A stretch of DNA of 16,734 nucleotides from Rhodobacterales bacterium UBA3089. Its GTDB lineage: Bacteria; Pseudomonadota; Alphaproteobacteria; Rhodobacterales; Rhodobacteraceae. This document shows, piece after piece, positions 7,774-15,877 of this stretch. The position numbers and the translations under genes were made by a program. The notes below the pieces were generated by a model, which was not told the origin of the DNA, did no database searches, and saw only the letters and a program-made list of their open reading frames with translations. The number at the start of each line of letters is the position of its first letter. Position 1 is the first letter of the stretch. The stretch spans positions 1 to 16,734 of the forward strand of contig DFBD01000238.1 in assembly GCA_002367255.1 (NCBI GenBank), in the 5' to 3' direction.

Positions 7774-8666
7774 TTCTTAACCGTTCCTTTCAGTGCCATT
7801 AACGTATCCGCCTGTCGATCCAATTCCCGGTGGCGAATAGACACCTGCCAACCGTCTTCTGCAAGCAGTTTTGCGAGGCTTTCTGTCACACTCACGGATC
7901 GGTGTTTTCCGCCCGAACATCCAAGTCCGATGGAAAAATAGGCCTTACCCTCTTTGCGGTAGGCGGGCAGCAGCAGGCGACACATGCCGCAGAGCTGTTC
8001 AAAGAACGCATCATAGAGCGGGTCCGCCTTGACGAATTCGGCGACAGCTTTGTCCGTTCCATTCAGCGCACGCAGGTCTTCTTGCCAATGGGGGTTTTGC
8101 AAAAACCGGCAGTCGATGATCATATCAACACCACGCGGAGTGCCGCGTTTGTAGGAAAATGACTGCACCGAAATAGCAAGGCTGTGGGATTGGTCGTAAT
8201 CGAATATCCTGCCCATTTCGGCCTTCAGGTCGTGCGGGGAAAAATCGGTGGTATCGATCAGGATATCGGCGCGGTCACGCAGGCTTTGCAGCAGATCGGT
8301 TTCATAACGGATGCCGACAATCGGGGCCTCGTCCGGGGCGGCGGGATGGCGGCGGCGGGTTTCGGTGAAGCGGCGCAGCAGGGTTTCTTCGTTGCAATCG
8401 AGGAACACCAGCGTCGGCGGGGTTTGCGCGTCACTGTCCAGAATTTCCAGAATGGCGGTTGGGTCAAACCCGCGTGTTCGTGTGTCTATGCCAATTGCCA
8501 GCGGGCGTTCAACGGGGCCACCGGACAGCAGGCGCGGCAGTAGATGCATGGGCAGATTGTCGATGGCCTCATAGCCCATGTCCTCGAGAATATGAATCGC
8601 GGTCGAGCGCCCGGCACCAGCGGGGCCGGTTATCAGAAGAATTGGTTTATCGGTCACAAGGGACAT
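7770..8666 (-). CDS. rapZ: RapZ/YvcJ family nucleotide-binding protein
   Basis: The 298-residue product belongs to the RapZ (YhbJ/YvcJ) family. The N-terminal domain has a P-loop, GPAGAGRST (about residues 14-22), followed by DMGYEAIDNLP; the C-terminal domain carries SYKRGTPRGVDMIIDCRFLQNP and the family signature GCSGGKHRSV. In E. coli RapZ binds GlcNAc-6-P-type signals and guides decay of a small RNA that controls glmS; no equivalent RNA partner is visible here and alphaproteobacterial roles are unclear. ATG 8666 has GAGG six bases upstream on the coding strand. The gene sits 18 bases after hprK and overlaps the EIIA gene by 4 bases, so it is firmly inside the cluster. Length is normal. 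Confidence 0.95.
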   Translation of the reverse strand: MSLVTDKPILLITGPAGAGRSTAIHILEDMGYEAIDNLPMHLLPRLLSGGPVERPLAIGIDTRTRGFDPTAILEILDSDAQTPPTLVFLDCNEETLLRRFTETRRRHPAAPDEAPIVGIRYETDLLQSLRDRADILIDTTDFSPHDLKAEMGRIFDYDQSHSLAISVQSFSYKRGTPRGVDMIIDCRFLQNPHWQEDLRALNGTDKAVAEFVKADPLYDAFFEQLCGMCRLLLPAYRKEGKAYFSIGLGCSGGKHRSVSVTESLAKLLAEDGWQVSIRHRELDRQADTLMALKGTVKK

Positions 8667-8684
8667 TTATGCCTCGGGTGTTGG

Positions 8685-9107
8685 TTACTCTACCCGCCCG
8701 ATTTGCATCAGTTGGTTAAGTGCTGCGGCGAGATTAGGGGTATCTTTGCCAAAAACGAGATCAACCTCAATACCCAATATCGTGAGGGAGCGGCGGGGCG
8801 GCAAGCGATCCGGTTCGATCTGGTCTAGATCGACGACGTGGGTGATAAGGGTTGTCGGCAGAGCTTTGGCGGCCAGAAGACCTATGCCGCGTGCCTCTAT
8901 CATGCCATGAATGGCAGGGGGACAGTGGGCTTTTAGTACGCCTTCAATGTTGGTTACATTTACGCGATCATCGGCTACTAGAACGGCGTCCATTCCCATC
9001 AATGCCAGCGCTAGTGTGGATTTACCTGAGCCCGACGTACCTATGATCAACAGGCCTGATTGGCCGTAAGTCACGCAGGTTCCATGCAGGGTGGTTTCGG
9101 TTGTCAT
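8685..9107 (-). CDS. hprK: HPr kinase (short, C-terminal-domain-only form)
   Basis: The 140-residue product corresponds to the catalytic C-terminal domain of HPr kinase/phosphorylase, which modifies HPr at the regulatory serine. The P-loop is GTSGSGKST (residues 23-31), followed by LVADDRV with catalytic aspartates and by EARGIGLLAAKAL, the equivalent of the family signature loop. The N-terminal domain of Firmicutes HprK (which is about 310 residues in all) is missing entirely; this short form is normal for alphaproteobacteria and not a truncation here. ATG 9107 overlaps the chvG stop by one base (TGATG). Its target Ser43 in HPr is encoded in the same cluster. Whether it also removes phosphate cannot be read from the sequence. 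Confidence 0.94.
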   Translation of the reverse strand: MTTETTLHGTCVTYGQSGLLIIGTSGSGKSTLALALMGMDAVLVADDRVNVTNIEGVLKAHCPPAIHGMIEARGIGLLAAKALPTTLITHVVDLDQIEPDRLPPRRSLTILGIEVDLVFGKDTPNLAAALNQLMQIGRVE

Positions 9108-10759
9108 CAGACTGGCAGGAGGACAGTGAAACGCGCACCGGAGGGGGTGTCGGGGTCGTCTCCATAGATATTTTCCGCCCATATTTCACCGCCGTGTGCT
9201 TCGACGATCTGCTGGGAAATCGACAAACCAAGGCCGGAGTTGTTGCCAAATTCTTGTTTGGGCCGGCTGGAATAGAAACGTTTGAAAACATCTTCCAGAT
9301 TATCATCGGGGATGCCGCAGCCGGTGTCTTCTATCACAATAGCGACTTCGCCGCGTTCGTGTTGGAATACACTTACGGTCACCGAGCCGCCTTTGGGCAC
9401 AAAGGAAACCGCGTTCGAGATAAGGTTGACGAACACCTGTGCCAAGCGACTTTTCAGCCCGATAATGTTTGGTGTGGTTTCATCAAAATTGCTAATTATT
9501 GATACGCCGTCTGCTGTTGCCAGTTCCGATTGGTAATCAACCAGATCGCGCAGCATTTTGACCACATCAATCGTGACCATCTCGTCTGTCGCCAGTTCCG
9601 CGTCCAGACGCGAAGCGTTGGATATATCGGTGACAAGGCGGTCCATGCGGTTCACGTCGTCGCGGATGACATCCATCAAGCGTTCCCGCGCTTCGTCGTT
9701 CTTGACCAGTCGCATGGTCTCAACCGCAGAACCGAGCGAGGTTAGCGGGTTTTTAAGCTCGTGGGCGACATCGGCGGCAAAAGCCTCGTTTGCTTCGATG
9801 CGGTCATATAGGGCGGTTGTCATGTTGCGTAGCTGACGGGAAAGATCGCCGATTTCGTCAGGGCGCGAGGTAAGATCGGGGATGTCGATGCGTCCCGGAC
9901 TAATGCGGCCGGTGTTTTGCACGCTACCTTTTTGGGCGGCCATTGCAAGTTGGCGCAAAGGGCGGCCAATGGTGTTGGCCAGCAGGATTGAAAGGAAAAC
10001 GGAAGTCACGGCGGCCAGTATGAATATTTCAAGAATTTGCTGTCGCTCGTTCCAGATATACCCGTCGATTTCCCCGCCACGTGTGGACAGAACAACCGCG
10101 CCGACCATATCACCGTCATGTGAGACGGGGACAGCGACGGTAACGATCAATTGCTTGATTTCGTTCATGGTCGTCGCAAGCGTGGAATCGTCTGCGATCA
10201 TAGACCGAACGGCAATCGCGGAGCGAAATGCCATCAAATAGGATTCATCTGCCGGTGCTGGTCGCGTTACAAACACTGCGGCAAGCCTTGTCCATGCATC
10301 ATTAAGGATGTCACCAACAGACTCTGTCTGGGGTTCGGTGACAGGGTTTTCGTCGCGATGATACACCTCGGGGCGGGCACCAATATCGGTGATCAAGTAT
10401 CCTTCGGGCGAAAACAATTGTGCGCGGGCATTGATCGGTTCTGCAAGGGTTTCGAGCGTTGTATACAGCGTGGGCTCGTATAAATCCGAGATGTCGGAAA
10501 ACTCCATTTGGAACTCAAGCGAGGTGGCAAGAACGCTGGCATCCGCAAGCAAGGTTTGTTTGCGAAGGTCAGTCAAACTGGTGCGCGATTGGCTGAGAAA
10601 CAGGATGCCGGACACCAGCAAGCTTAACGTCACAAGGTTAAAAATGATAATCTTACGGGTTAGTGGCGAACGCGAGCCTTCCATCGCCCGCCCGATTTTA
10701 TCGGGTACTGCGTCTGTAACCATCGATGGTATCGGGCGTTGGAATTTGGGGCGGCGCAT
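9107..10759 (-). CDS. chvG: ChvG-type sensor histidine kinase
   Basis: The 550-residue product is the sensor partner of ChvI. A basic N-terminus is followed by membrane helix 1 (about 36-56), a periplasmic sensor domain of some 185 residues, helix 2 (about 242-262), a HAMP linker, the dimerisation/phosphoacceptor box FAADVAHELKNPL with His333, and an HATPase domain with N box (FVNLISNAV), G1 (DTGCGIP) and G2 (NSGLGLS). In Agrobacterium, Sinorhizobium and Brucella, ChvG/ExoS/BvrS respond to acid or envelope conditions; the signal here is unknown. The ATG at 10759 is 6 bases after the chvI stop; ATG 10723 would shorten the N-terminus by 12 residues. Operon partner of chvI and hprK. Confidence 0.95.
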   Translation of the reverse strand: MRRPKFQRPIPSMVTDAVPDKIGRAMEGSRSPLTRKIIIFNLVTLSLLVSGILFLSQSRTSLTDLRKQTLLADASVLATSLEFQMEFSDISDLYEPTLYTTLETLAEPINARAQLFSPEGYLITDIGARPEVYHRDENPVTEPQTESVGDILNDAWTRLAAVFVTRPAPADESYLMAFRSAIAVRSMIADDSTLATTMNEIKQLIVTVAVPVSHDGDMVGAVVLSTRGGEIDGYIWNERQQILEIFILAAVTSVFLSILLANTIGRPLRQLAMAAQKGSVQNTGRISPGRIDIPDLTSRPDEIGDLSRQLRNMTTALYDRIEANEAFAADVAHELKNPLTSLGSAVETMRLVKNDEARERLMDVIRDDVNRMDRLVTDISNASRLDAELATDEMVTIDVVKMLRDLVDYQSELATADGVSIISNFDETTPNIIGLKSRLAQVFVNLISNAVSFVPKGGSVTVSVFQHERGEVAIVIEDTGCGIPDDNLEDVFKRFYSSRPKQEFGNNSGLGLSISQQIVEAHGGEIWAENIYGDDPDTPSGARFTVLLPV

Positions 10760-10765
10760 TGGAGC

Positions 10766-11467
10766 CTATGCCTCGATAAATCGATAGCCGATGCCGTAAA
10801 GGGTCTCGATCGAGGCAAAGTCAGGATCGCCCTTACGCAACTTTTTGCGCAGGCGTTTGATATGGCTGTCGATCGTGCGGTCGTCCACGTAAACCTGATC
10901 GTCGTAGGCCACGTCCATCAGCTGGTCGCGGCTTTTCACCACGCCCGGGCGGGTAGCAAGGGACTGTAGCAATAGGAATTCGGTTACGGTCAACGCTACA
11001 TCGACGTTTTTCCACACAACTTTGTGGCGAAGCGGATCCATTTGCAGCGATCCACGCATGAACGAACTGTCCTCGGGCGCGCGCTGTTTCTCGCTGCCTT
11101 CAGCCCCTTCTTTACGACGTAAAATGGCCTTGATGCGTTCGATCAAAAGACGTTGCGAGAACGGTTTGCGCATATAATCATCCGCCCCCATCCGTAGGCC
11201 CAAAACCTCGTCGATCTCGTCATCTTTGGAGGTCAGGAAGATCACCGGCATTTCCGAGGTCTTGCGTAACCGGCGTAGCAATTCCATGCCGTCCATACGC
11301 GGCATTTTGATGTCAAAGACCCCCATATCCGGTTCGTCGTTCAACAGCGAGGAAAGCGCACTGACCCCGTCCGTAAAGGTTATTACCTCGTACCCTTCTG
11401 ATTCCAATGCGATTGAAACGGATGTCAGGATATTTCGGTCGTCGTCTACCAATACTATTCTAGCCAT
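10766..11467 (-). CDS. chvI: ChvI-type response regulator (OmpR/PhoB family)
   Basis: The 233-residue product starts [13 protein letters not shown], with a receiver domain (acidic pocket DDD near residues 8-10, phosphoacceptor in [18 protein letters not shown], conserved Lys in MRKPFS) and a C-terminal winged-helix DNA-binding domain ending in [16 protein letters not shown]...[10 protein letters not shown], typical of the OmpR/PhoB class. ATG 11467 is chosen because the family begins here; an upstream extension to 11530 has no supporting similarity. It is the first gene of the minus-strand cluster, so its promoter lies in the shared region with pckA. ChvI homologues are known activators of envelope and acid-response genes, and pckA lies beside chvGI in Agrobacterium too, where it is acid-induced. 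Confidence 0.96.
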   Translation of the reverse strand: MARIVLVDDDRNILTSVSIALESEGYEVITFTDGVSALSSLLNDEPDMGVFDIKMPRMDGMELLRRLRKTSEMPVIFLTSKDDEIDEVLGLRMGADDYMRKPFSQRLLIERIKAILRRKEGAEGSEKQRAPEDSSFMRGSLQMDPLRHKVVWKNVDVALTVTEFLLLQSLATRPGVVKSRDQLMDVAYDDQVYVDDRTIDSHIKRLRKKLRKGDPDFASIETLYGIGYRFIEA

Positions 11468-11541
11468 TGCGCACCCCGTTGCTTGTGTACGCTTATATAA
11501 TCGCGGAAGCAGGCCAGCGTTGCAACCCATCTGTTTCAGTT

Positions 11542-11558
11542 ACTTGTTTTCGTCAAGT
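11542..11558 (-). promoter_or_regulatory. Candidate chvI -35 element and small dyad
   Basis: On the minus strand CTTGACG (complement of 11551-11557) matches the alphaproteobacterial -35 core, but no good -10 hexamer is found 16-18 bases downstream of it, so the promoter call is weak. The same bases form the dyad ACTTG (11542-11546) / CAAGT (11554-11558) with a 7-base gap. Elsewhere in the region, TATATAA (minus strand, about 11493-11499) is the only strongly AT-rich stretch close to the chvI start. Confidence 0.25.
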
Positions 11559-11653
11559 TTGGAAAAATTGTGCGATGCGACAAAATCTCGCTGGATTCAC
11601 AAAAATGTCATGTTATAGGAAAGGCCTTCTTTGCTGCACGATGGAATCGGCAG

Positions 11654-11672
11654 GTTGTCGAATTTGTTGTCG
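11654..11672. repeat. GTTGTCG direct repeat upstream of pckA
   Basis: GTTGTCG occurs at 11654-11660 and again at 11666-11672, 12 bases apart centre to centre, in the chvI-pckA intergenic region. Response regulators of the OmpR class bind direct repeats with about one helical turn between them, so this is a candidate site for ChvI or another regulator. The assignment is inference; I do not know a consensus that matches it. Confidence 0.3.
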
Positions 11673-11711
11673 GGATTGGCCCTCCCGGATATGCGGTAAT
11701 CTCTCTGTTAG

Positions 11712-11743
11712 GAGGGGTTTGTCATGGCACACGTAAACCCCTC
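11712..11743 (+). promoter_or_regulatory. Perfect 9-bp leader hairpin overlapping an upstream RBS and ATG of pckA
   Basis: GAGGGGTTT (11712-11720) and AAACCCCTC (11735-11743) are exact inverted repeats around a 14-base loop. The left arm contains most of the strong ribosome-binding sequence AGGAGG (11710-11715), and the loop holds an in-frame ATG (11724). Downstream, AAGGAG (11754-11759) serves the preferred start at 11769 and remains outside the hairpin. There is no T-run directly after the stem, so attenuation is less likely than translational control or a DNA operator. Confidence 0.5.
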
Positions 11744-11768
11744 AACATGTTTTAAGGAGCGTACATCA

Positions 11769-13373
11769 ATGGAAACAGGCAAGGTCAACCCGACCCAGAC
11801 GTTAGGGAAGACTGGCATTCCAGATGTCGGCACAGTTCACTACAATTTACAGGAAGCCGCTTTGATGCAGGCTGCCGTTGTTAATGGCGAAGGCGAGATC
11901 GGTAACGGGGGTGCTTTCCTGGTCTCTACCGGCAAGCACACCGGACGGTCGCCTAACGACAAATTCGTCGTTCGCGAAGCATCAGTTGAAGATTCTATCT
12001 GGTGGGAAAATAACAAACCGATGGACCCGGCAGCCTTTGACGTATTGCACGCCGACATGTTGGCCCACATGAAAGATGGCGAGGTTTACGTCAACGATCT
12101 GTTCGGCGGCGCGGATCCTGCATACCGCTTGAACGTTCGCGTTATAACCGAGCTGGCGTGGCATGGCCTGTTCATCCGCCACCTTTTGCGCCGCCCCGAC
12201 ATAACCGAGCTGGAAACATTCCTGCCCGAGTTTACCATCGTCAACTGCCCCAGCTTCAACGCTGATCCGGAACGGCACGGGTGTCGTTCGGAAACTGTGA
12301 TCGCGATCTCGTTCGAGAAGAAGCTGGTACTGATCGGCGGGACGTCTTATGCGGGCGAAAACAAGAAATCTGTGTTCTCGATCCTGAACTACCTGTTACC
12401 GGAAAAAGGCGTGATGCCGATGCATTGCTCGGCCAATCATGCGCCAGACAATGTGAATGACAGCGCGGTGTTCTTTGGTTTATCGGGGACGGGCAAAACG
12501 ACCCTTTCGGCTGACCCTGAACGCACGTTGATCGGTGACGACGAACACGGCTGGTCGGATGAGGGTATCTTCAACTTCGAAGGCGGGTGTTACGCGAAAA
12601 CTATCAACCTGAGCGCCGAAGCCGAGCCCGAGATTTATGCGACGACGGATAAGTTCGCGACGGTAATCGAAAACATGGTCTATGATCCCTACACCAAGGA
12701 ACTGGACTTTGCCGACGATAGTCTGACGCCAAATATGCGTTGTGCGTATCCATTGGATTACATCGACAACGCGTCGGAAACGTCGCGCGGTGGTGTGCCC
12801 AAGAACGTCATTATGCTGACGTGTGACGCCTTCGGCGTTCTGCCGCCCATCGTTCGGCTAACGCCCGCGCAGGCGATGTATCACTTCTTGTCCGGTTTCA
12901 CGGCGAAGGTTCCGGGTACCGAAAAAGGCGTTGTTGAACCTATCCCGACGTTCTCTACTTGTTTTGGCGCACCATTCATGCCGCGCCGCCCCGAGGTTTA
13001 CGGAAACCTTTTGCGTAAGAAAATTGCGGAAACGGGCGCGAGCTGCTGGTTGGTTAACACTGGCTGGACAGGTGGCCCGAAGGGTGTTGGCTCGCGTATG
13101 CCGATCCGTGCGACACGTGCGTTGCTAAGTGCGGCGTTGAACGGCAGCATGGATGATCGCGAATTCCGCGTTGACCCGAACTTCGGTTTCGAGGTTCCCA
13201 TTTCCGTCAAAGGTGTAGCCAAGGTTCTGCTGGATCCACGACAAACATGGAGCGAGGGCGCAGAGTACGACGTGCAGGCTGCGAAGCTTGCGAATATGTT
13301 TGCCGACAACTTCAAACAGTACGAACCATTCGTTGATGACGAGGTTTTGGCCGCAGCGATTAAAGCGCAGTAA
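11769..13373 (+). CDS. pckA: Phosphoenolpyruvate carboxykinase (ATP)
   Basis: The 534-residue product is the ATP-dependent PEP carboxykinase that turns oxaloacetate into PEP, the committed step of gluconeogenesis from TCA intermediates. Visible marks are the N-terminal [10 protein letters not shown] and [18 protein letters not shown], the P-loop [14 protein letters not shown] (residues 237-250), LIGDDEHGW with metal-binding aspartates, and [15 protein letters not shown] 11769, with AAGGAG nine bases upstream, gives the family N-terminus (M..GKVNP); ATG 11724 would add 15 residues and also has a strong ribosome-binding site, AGGAGG. Divergent from chvI with a 301-base gap, and closed by an intrinsic terminator 26 bases after its stop. 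Likely controlled by carbon source and possibly by ChvI (inference). Confidence 0.96.
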   Translation: METGKVNPTQTLGKTGIPDVGTVHYNLQEAALMQAAVVNGEGEIGNGGAFLVSTGKHTGRSPNDKFVVREASVEDSIWWENNKPMDPAAFDVLHADMLAHMKDGEVYVNDLFGGADPAYRLNVRVITELAWHGLFIRHLLRRPDITELETFLPEFTIVNCPSFNADPERHGCRSETVIAISFEKKLVLIGGTSYAGENKKSVFSILNYLLPEKGVMPMHCSANHAPDNVNDSAVFFGLSGTGKTTLSADPERTLIGDDEHGWSDEGIFNFEGGCYAKTINLSAEAEPEIYATTDKFATVIENMVYDPYTKELDFADDSLTPNMRCAYPLDYIDNASETSRGGVPKNVIMLTCDAFGVLPPIVRLTPAQAMYHFLSGFTAKVPGTEKGVVEPIPTFSTCFGAPFMPRRPEVYGNLLRKKIAETGASCWLVNTGWTGGPKGVGSRMPIRATRALLSAALNGSMDDREFRVDPNFGFEVPISVKGVAKVLLDPRQTWSEGAEYDVQAAKLANMFADNFKQYEPFVDDEVLAAAIKAQ

Positions 13374-13399
13374 TCGCGCAAACAGCTTGACAAAAACAT

Positions 13400-13429
13400 G
13401 GCGTCGCCCCGAAAAGGGCGGCGTCTTTT
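13400..13429 (+). terminator. Intrinsic terminator of pckA
   Basis: A 10-bp GC-rich stem, GGCGTCGCCC (13400-13409) with GGGCGGCGTC (13416-13425), contains two G-U pairs and a 6-base loop (CGAAAA). It is followed at once by TTTT (13426-13429). It lies 26 bases after the pckA stop codon and 13 bases before the next start, which also argues against starting the next gene at the ATG at 13398. Confidence 0.88.
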
Positions 13430-13442
13430 CGTTAGGAACACC

Positions 13443-14942
13443 ATGGGAAACTTCGCCGTCGCATCCGGCCATCATCTGACCACCCAAACCACAGCCGAGG
13501 TTTTGCGTGCGGGCGGTACGGCCGTAGACGCGGCAATCGCGGGTGCGCTGATGGCTTGTGTGGTCGAACCGGTGTTGGCCTCGCCGTTGGCTGGTGGCTT
13601 TTTGATGGTGGCGCCTCCGAATAAACCAACGCAGGTGTTAGATGCTTTTGTCCAGACGCCGAAACGCAAACGCACCCTTGCTGACGTGGACATCCGCGAA
13701 ATCGAGGTGGATTTCGGCCAAAGCAAACAGACATTCTACTGCGGCGCGGGCACAATCGGCACGCCCGGACTTGTCCCCGGCTTATTTGAGGCGCACAGCG
13801 AATTCGGACGCATCCCGATGGCCGAACTTGCCGCGCCCGCGATTGAAGCTGCCCGCACAGGCACCCCGATTACTGCTTTTCAAGCCGAAGTCTTGGGGTA
13901 CGTCGAGGCGATCTTTATGGCCTCCGAAGGTTCGCGGGCGCTTTATGCCCCGACCGGCAAGCTGCTCGGCGAAGGGGATATTCTGGCAAACTCCGATATG
14001 GGCGATGTGCTGGAAATCATGGCGTTGGAAGGCGCGCGTTTCTTTCAGGAAGGCGAGGTTGCGCAAGCATTGCTTTCGCTTGATGGAGGGCACCTGACTG
14101 GCGATGACCTAAAATCTTACCGCCCCATTGGGCGTAAACCCTTACAATTCATACGCGGCGGGGTGGAGGTGGACCTGAACCCCGCGCCTAGCCTCGGCGG
14201 GGTGCAAATTGCGTTGGCGTTACAGACGTTGCCTGCCGACCCTGATGATCGTCAGTTGGCGCGGTGCCTTTTTGAGGTCGCGCGTATTCGCAAGGAAACC
14301 GACCTCGATCACCACCCACTGAATGGCGAGAAAATCCTGCTAGACCCCGCGATGGTTGGCAGTCTTCGCAAAACCCTAAGCGCACATCAAGCAGCGACGC
14401 GGGGGACGACGCATATTTCTGTGATCGATCAAAATGGTATGGGGGCCGCGTTTACCCTTTCGAACGGCGAGGGCTGCGGGGTGATTGTTCCGGGTACGGG
14501 GATCATGGCCAACAACATGTTGGGCGAAGATGACCTTGTGCCCGACGGCATAAATTCATGGGTTGAGGATACGCGGTTGGCCTCCATGATGTGCCCGATG
14601 GCGTTGCGGGATGGCGGCCTGACGATGCTGGGTTCGGGCGGGTCGAACCGCATTCGTTCCGCCTTGGCGCAGGTGGCATTAAAGCTGATCGACAGGGGGG
14701 TGGCGCTGGAAGATGCTGTTCAAGCCCCGCGCATGCATATTGATGACACACCCCAAATTCTGGACTTCGAGGACACCGGAACCGAGGAACACCGCGAGGC
14801 TCTGCTGGCGGAATTTCCGTCTGCTAACCCGTGGCCGCAGCAATCAATGTTCTTTGGCGGGGTCCATGCGGTACGCCAGACCATGCACGGCTTTGAGGCC
14901 GCCGGTGATGGCCGCCGTTCAGGGGCTGTGTTAACCAAATAA
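13443..14942 (+). CDS. Gamma-glutamyltransferase family (Ntn-hydrolase) protein
   Basis: The 499-residue product has the gamma-glutamyltransferase fold: an N-terminal AVASGHHLTTQ...GGTAVDAAIA block, and then GTTHISVIDQNG, where the first Thr (Thr322) is the expected self-cleavage nucleophile, followed by MANNMLGEDD, MMCPM and GSGGSNRI in the small subunit. No signal peptide is seen, so unlike E. coli Ggt the enzyme is probably cytoplasmic. The arginine motif that binds the glutamyl carboxylate (D-x-R-E-x-x-P in classical enzymes) appears here as LDAFVQTP, without arginine, so the substrate may not be a gamma-glutamyl compound. ATG 13443 is preferred because AGGA lies six bases upstream and the alternative ATG 13398 lies within the pckA terminator. 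Its last 12 bases overlap the convergent permease gene. Confidence 0.88.
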   Translation: MGNFAVASGHHLTTQTTAEVLRAGGTAVDAAIAGALMACVVEPVLASPLAGGFLMVAPPNKPTQVLDAFVQTPKRKRTLADVDIREIEVDFGQSKQTFYCGAGTIGTPGLVPGLFEAHSEFGRIPMAELAAPAIEAARTGTPITAFQAEVLGYVEAIFMASEGSRALYAPTGKLLGEGDILANSDMGDVLEIMALEGARFFQEGEVAQALLSLDGGHLTGDDLKSYRPIGRKPLQFIRGGVEVDLNPAPSLGGVQIALALQTLPADPDDRQLARCLFEVARIRKETDLDHHPLNGEKILLDPAMVGSLRKTLSAHQAATRGTTHISVIDQNGMGAAFTLSNGEGCGVIVPGTGIMANNMLGEDDLVPDGINSWVEDTRLASMMCPMALRDGGLTMLGSGGSNRIRSALAQVALKLIDRGVALEDAVQAPRMHIDDTPQILDFEDTGTEEHREALLAEFPSANPWPQQSMFFGGVHAVRQTMHGFEAAGDGRRSGAVLTK

Positions 14943-15713
14943 CCCGCGCCGCAGAAGGTTCAGCCCTGCGAATGCCAGCACAAATAAAGTGATTTTTCGA
15001 AACTTTTCCTGATCGAGCCGATCCTGCACTTTAAATCCGATGGCCATGCCTGCAAACGCTGGAAGGATCATCCATGCGGACAATGGCGTGGTGACTTTGT
15101 TCAGCAATCCCGACTGCAAATGTGCGCCCGTCAACACGATTGCCCCGACAAGGAAAGATATTCCCTGAATACGGACCATCTCGGATTTCGGAATTTTCTG
15201 GGATAGCAGGTATAGCAATATCGGTGGCCCCCAAACGCCGGACAACCCGCCAAAAAACCCCGAGATCAACCCTACAGGCATCTGAAATTTTGTCGCGAGA
15301 CGTGCAGGGATATGCGGTATCCACCCAACGATTTGTAGGCTTACAAAGACGGTGATACCAGTGCCTAAGATGATGAAAAGTAAGGTTTCTGAAATTATTA
15401 CAACCAGTTGCGCGAATGCATAGATTGAGAATAGCAAGACAAGGTTTAATCGCCAATACTGTTTCAAGGCCACCCATGCAGGCCCCAAACCACCGCGCAA
15501 AGATTGCCATAGGTTGGTGGTTAGGCCTGGCAAAATTAGGGCAGCTATGGCGATTTCCGCAGGCAAAACCGACCCGACCCCGCTGACGCAAATCATCGGC
15601 AACCCAAACCCGATGGCCCCTTTGGTGAAGCCGGCAAACAGCATCACAGCAAAAGCCACACCCATCGCGAATAGGCCGTATTGTGTTGTAAGGATTTGAA
15701 GAGCCTCTGTCAT
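14931..15713 (-). CDS. TauE/SafE family membrane permease
   Basis: The 260-residue product is a hydrophobic protein with about seven or eight membrane helices, of the TauE/SafE (sulfite exporter/TSUP) family. The two-fold repeated motif is visible: FAGFTKGAIGFGLPM near the N-terminus and GLISGFFGGLSGVWGPPI in the second half, both with the G-x-x-G-G/F pattern of the family. Members move sulfite, sulfoacetate or other small organic acids out of the cell, but the substrate here cannot be inferred from neighbours. ATG 15713 is the only good start; the ribosome-binding site upstream is poor. The gene faces the divergent mcd gene across 199 bases and overlaps the convergent GGT-family gene by 12 bases. 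Confidence 0.92.
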   Translation of the reverse strand: MTEALQILTTQYGLFAMGVAFAVMLFAGFTKGAIGFGLPMICVSGVGSVLPAEIAIAALILPGLTTNLWQSLRGGLGPAWVALKQYWRLNLVLLFSIYAFAQLVVIISETLLFIILGTGITVFVSLQIVGWIPHIPARLATKFQMPVGLISGFFGGLSGVWGPPILLYLLSQKIPKSEMVRIQGISFLVGAIVLTGAHLQSGLLNKVTTPLSAWMILPAFAGMAIGFKVQDRLDQEKFRKITLFVLAFAGLNLLRRGLFG

Positions 15714-15800
15714 AGGGCATGTTATCGCCGTGATTTACAGAACTTACAATGCAATTCTGCGGCAAGATTATTCCGGTGCAGTGTATTTTTTCGAATTATT

Positions 15801-15877
15801 GTTGCGCTTCCATTGACGTTTCCGGTCTGAAATTCTAGGGTCTTCGCAACCGCACAAAAATGAACGTGCGACGCAAC
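15801..15877. repeat. Three GTTGCG/CGCAAC copies in the permease-mcd intergenic region
   Basis: GTTGCG at 15801-15806 and its exact reverse complement CGCAAC at 15845-15850 and 15872-15877 flank and follow a candidate promoter. By chance about 0.1 copy of this 6-mer pair would be expected in 200 bases, assuming even base composition. A shared operator is possible; it does not match the TTTGCAA-like motif I know for short-chain acyl-CoA regulators. Confidence 0.3.
15813..15841 (+). promoter_or_regulatory. Candidate promoter for mcd
   Basis: TTGACG (15813-15818) matches five of six bases of the -35 consensus. Seventeen bases later TAGGGT (15836-15841) matches only three of six at -10. The distance to the mcd start at 15913 leaves a leader of about 65 bases, ending in the palindrome TACGGCCGTA (15892-15901) just before the ribosome-binding sequence AAGGTGA. 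Confidence 0.35.

Noticed and set aside
8685..9107. hprK as a truncated pseudogene
   Set aside because: It is much shorter than Firmicutes HprK, but the single-domain form with intact P-loop and signature loop is the usual form in alphaproteobacteria.
11468..11710. Small plus-strand frames between chvI and pckA
   Set aside because: They run partly into chvI or pckA, have no ribosome-binding site of note and no recognisable sequence; the region is better explained as regulatory.
13398..13442. Earlier ATG for the GGT-family gene
   Set aside because: These 45 bases contain the pckA terminator stem and give an Arg/Lys-rich N-terminus unlike the family; ATG 13443 has a good ribosome-binding site.
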